In this document: positions 61,782 to 64,000 of the stretch, in pieces
Layout of the letters: each line of letters starts with the position of its first letter
How positions within the stretch are numbered: position 1 is the stretch's first letter
Assembly (NCBI RefSeq): GCF_041397485.1
Contig: NZ_JAWKWO010000003.1
Span: 124,001-188,000 of the forward strand
Direction of reading: 5' to 3'
Source: Zhengella sp020637775
Lineage (GTDB): Bacteria; Pseudomonadota; Alphaproteobacteria; Rhizobiales; Rhizobiaceae
Length of the DNA: 64,000 nt
Made by a program: the position numbers and the translations under genes
The notes under the pieces: generated by a model
The model's database searches: none
Seen by the model: the letters and a program-made list of their open reading frames with translations, nothing else
Told to the model about the DNA's origin: nothing

Positions 61782-61965
61782 CGGTTCTGATTCCGGCTTT
61801 TAAGACAAGCCTTTGTAAATATTACTTTATTCTAAAAGTAGCGGGCCGCGGTGCTGTCGCGGGGATGACGGCATCAATATGCGCGTCATTCGTGTTTTGA
61901 CCGATTGATAAAAAAATTTTCTGTGCTAGCCTTTCCTCAAAAGAAGCAGAAATGGGGAACTGAAC
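61782..61965 (+). promoter_or_regulatory. AT-rich upstream region of preT
   Basis: A 184-base gene-free stretch is markedly AT-rich for this genome (for example 61809-61841 and 61907-61920). TTGACC at 61897-61902 can serve as a -35; the -10 could be near GTGCTAG about 20 bases later, but the match is poor. No TGCA-N6-TGCA site is present, so preT is probably not in the benzoate regulon. Confidence 0.35.
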
Positions 61966-63288
61966 ATGGCTGGAAACTCCTTGAAGGAGGGCATTGCCGC
62001 GGGCCGGCTTACGCCCGAGGATTATGTCCGCAACTTTTCCGACCTGCATCCGCCGCTGGATGCACATGAAGCACGCGTGGAGGCGGATCGCTGCTATTTC
62101 TGTCACGACGCGCCGTGCATGAATGCCTGCCCGACCGCCATCGACATTCCGATGTTCATCCGGCAGATCCAGACGGGCAATCCGCTGGGGGCGGCAAAGA
62201 CCATTTTCGACCAGAACATCCTGGGCGGCATGTGTGCCCGGGTCTGCCCGACGGAGACGCTGTGCGAGGAGGTTTGCGTGCGCGAGGTGGCCGAGGGCAA
62301 GCCGGTGCGCATTGGCGAGCTGCAGCGCTTCGCCACCGATACGGCGATGCGCCAGGGCAAGCAGTTCTATGGCCGGGCGCCTGCCACCGGGAAAACGGTT
62401 GCTGTTGTCGGCGCAGGTCCGGCGGGGCTGGCATGCGCCCACCGGCTGGCCATGAAGGGCCATGCGGTGGAGGTTTTCGAGGCGAGGCCAAAGGCAGGCG
62501 GCCTGAACGAATACGGTATTGCCGCCTACAAGGCGACCGATCGTTTTGCCGAGGCCGAGGTGAATTACGTGACCGCGATTGGCGGCATCGCGATCCACAA
62601 TGGCAAGGCATTGGGCCGGGACGTTCATCTCGGCGACCTGCTGGACCGGTATGACGCGGTGTTCCTCGGCATGGGGCTGGCAGGGGTGAATTCGCTGGGC
62701 AATGCGGATGCGCAGGCCGAGGGCTCCGACGATGCGGTGGAATGGATTGCCGGGTTGCGCCAGGCCGGCGATCTGGCCGGCATTCCGGTGGGGCGGCGTG
62801 TCGTCGTCATCGGCGGTGGCATGACGGCCATCGACGCGGCCGTCCAGGCCAGGGGCCTGGGGGCGGAAGAGGTGACGGTGGCCTATCGCGGGCCGCAGGC
62901 GCGCATGAAGGCGTCGGGTTTCGAGCAGGAACTGGCGCAGACCAAGGGCGTGGTGCTGCGTTTCGGCATGCAGCCGAAGCGTATCGTTTCGGACGGCGGC
63001 CGGGTGGTTGCTGTCGAGTTCGAACGCGATGGCGAGACGGTGGCGATTGCCTGCGACCAGGTGTTCAAGGCGATCGGCCAGACCTTCGAGCCGTCGAGCC
63101 TGAACGGCTCGTCCCCGTCCATCACGCTGGAGGGCGGGCGCATTGCCGTGGACGCGGAGGGGCGCACGTCGCTTCCGGCCGTCTGGGCAGGAGGCGACTG
63201 CACCAATAGCGGCGACGACCTGACCGTCACGGCCGTGGCGCAGGGCCGCGATGCCGCCGAATCCATTCATCAAGCGCTGATCGCCTGA
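61966..63288 (+). CDS. preT: NAD-dependent dihydropyrimidine dehydrogenase subunit PreT
   Basis: A 440-residue iron-sulphur flavoprotein. The N terminus carries Cys clusters CYFCHDAPCMNACP (about 44-57) and CARVCPTETLCEEVC (about 87-101), followed by FAD site VAVVGAGPAGLAC (about 146) and NAD(P) site VVVIGGGMTAIDA (about 283). It is homologous to the N-terminal half of mammalian dihydropyrimidine dehydrogenase and to the glutamate synthase small subunit. It passes electrons between NADH and PreA for uracil or thymine reduction. preA follows 17 bases later. Confidence 0.92.
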   Translation: MAGNSLKEGIAAGRLTPEDYVRNFSDLHPPLDAHEARVEADRCYFCHDAPCMNACPTAIDIPMFIRQIQTGNPLGAAKTIFDQNILGGMCARVCPTETLCEEVCVREVAEGKPVRIGELQRFATDTAMRQGKQFYGRAPATGKTVAVVGAGPAGLACAHRLAMKGHAVEVFEARPKAGGLNEYGIAAYKATDRFAEAEVNYVTAIGGIAIHNGKALGRDVHLGDLLDRYDAVFLGMGLAGVNSLGNADAQAEGSDDAVEWIAGLRQAGDLAGIPVGRRVVVIGGGMTAIDAAVQARGLGAEEVTVAYRGPQARMKASGFEQELAQTKGVVLRFGMQPKRIVSDGGRVVAVEFERDGETVAIACDQVFKAIGQTFEPSSLNGSSPSITLEGGRIAVDAEGRTSLPAVWAGGDCTNSGDDLTVTAVAQGRDAAESIHQALIA

Positions 63289-63305
63289 CAGGGAGGAGAG
63301 AACCC

Positions 63306-64000
63306 ATGGCCAATCTTGCTTCCAACTTTCTCGGCATCAGGTCGCCCAATCCGTTCTGGCTGGCCTCGGCGCCGCCAACCGACAAGGAATACAATGTGCG
63401 CCGTGCCTTCGAGGCCGGCTGGGGCGGCGTCGTCTGGAAGACCCTCGGCGAGGCGGGACCGCCGGTCGTCAATGTCAACGGGCCGCGCTACGGTGCGATC
63501 TGGGGTGCTGACAGGCGCCTGCTGGGCCTCAACAATATCGAACTGATCACCGACCGGCCGCTGGAGGTGAACCTTCGCGAGATCAAGGCGGTCAAGCGCG
63601 ACTATCCGGACCGGGCGCTGATCGTTTCGCTCATGGTCCCCTGCGAGGAGAACGCCTGGAAGGCCATCCTGCCGCTGGTGGAGGAAACCGGCGCGGATGG
63701 CATAGAGCTGAATTTCGGTTGTCCGCACGGCATGGCCGAGCGCGGCATGGGCTCCGCCGTGGGCCAGGTGCCGGAATATATCGAGATGGTGACCCGCTGG
63801 TGCAAGCAGAACACGCGGATGCCGGTCATCGTGAAGCTGACACCCAACATCACCAACATCATCTATCCGGCGGAGGCGGCCAGGCGCGGCGGCGCGGATG
63901 CCGTCAGCCTCATCAACACCATCAACTCGATCACCTCGGTCGATCTTGACAGTTTCGCGCCCGAGCCGACCATTGACGGCAAGGGAACCCATGGCGGCTA
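63306..64000 (+). CDS. preA: Dihydropyrimidine dehydrogenase subunit PreA (3' part outside window)
   Basis: The first 231 codons of the TIM-barrel FMN subunit that reduces uracil and thymine. NFLGIRSPNPFWLASAPPTD opens the protein. GIELNFGCPHGMAERGMG is the conserved active-site loop, and KLTPNITNI is the next FMN strand. The residue in line with the mammalian catalytic Cys (LACGQ) appears as Val here (SAVGQ); this may be usual in the bacterial branch. RBS GGGAGGAG. The C-terminal ferredoxin-like part lies beyond the window. Confidence 0.92.
   Translation, partial: MANLASNFLGIRSPNPFWLASAPPTDKEYNVRRAFEAGWGGVVWKTLGEAGPPVVNVNGPRYGAIWGADRRLLGLNNIELITDRPLEVNLREIKAVKRDYPDRALIVSLMVPCEENAWKAILPLVEETGADGIELNFGCPHGMAERGMGSAVGQVPEYIEMVTRWCKQNTRMPVIVKLTPNITNIIYPAEAARRGGADAVSLINTINSITSVDLDSFAPEPTIDGKGTHGG

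Overview
The window is a GC-rich chromosomal stretch from an alphaproteobacterium, most likely of the order Hyphomicrobiales (Rhizobiales). Pointers are an Irr-type Fur regulator with an HHH motif, a GlpSTPQUV glycerol-3-phosphate ABC transporter with its DUF2160 subunit, two complete TRAP transporters, and an aerobic benzoyl-CoA (box) gene set under a BoxR regulator. No rRNA, tRNA, CRISPR array, transposase or prophage gene was seen. Genus is not resolved.

Layout. 1-2.8 kb, minus strand: a cation block with a ZnT9-like CDF transporter, a small lipoprotein, a second divergent CDF protein and the start of a two-helix ion channel. 3.0-11.7 kb: an RpiR-type regulator facing an N-formylglutamate-amidohydrolase-like hydrolase, a TRAP transporter, a glutamine-synthetase-like ligase, an aldehyde dehydrogenase and an iron alcohol dehydrogenase. 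Together they look like an uptake and gamma-glutamylation pathway for an amino alcohol or similar amine. 11.7-13.3 kb: a gene-free stretch with a histidine-kinase relic, then rpsU and a cold-shock gene. 13.4-16.1 kb: a two-subunit molybdenum hydroxylase of the isoquinoline 1-oxidoreductase type. 16.1-26.4 kb: a complete glycerol/glycerol-3-phosphate locus (glpR, glpD, glpSTPQ, glpU, glpV, glpK).

26.4-27.8 kb: an OxyR-like regulator lacking both redox cysteines, divergent from two tiny genes. 27.9-39.3 kb: an orphaned alpha-glucosidase with the last 43 codons of a lost sugar permease in front of it, then a hexonate/hexuronate locus (LDH2-type oxidoreductase, uxuB, uxuA, GntR regulator, TRAP transporter, zinc polyol/aldonate dehydrogenase), then a CbiX-like protein. 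39.4-44.2 kb: an RND efflux pair with a MarR regulator.

44.3-50.4 kb: the aerobic benzoyl-CoA operon boxC-boxB-boxA-thioesterase-boxR. Its partner, a benzoate-CoA ligase, lies at 59.7 kb behind a PAN-domain alpha-2-macroglobulin, pbpC, a DUF3228 gene and irr. Five sites of the form TGCA-N6-TGCA, all with AT-rich spacers, lie in the promoter regions of boxC (two), boxR, irr and the ligase. This matches the operator form known for BzdR/BoxR proteins and suggests one benzoate-responsive regulon spanning the split cluster. The window closes with preT and the first part of preA (reductive pyrimidine catabolism).

The least conventional proposals are the gamma-glutamyl amino-alcohol pathway, the BoxR operator set reaching irr, the cysteine-less OxyR with an OxyR-type operator, and the asymmetric ATP sites of GlpS/GlpT. 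All functional statements come from reading motifs and context; no database search was run.
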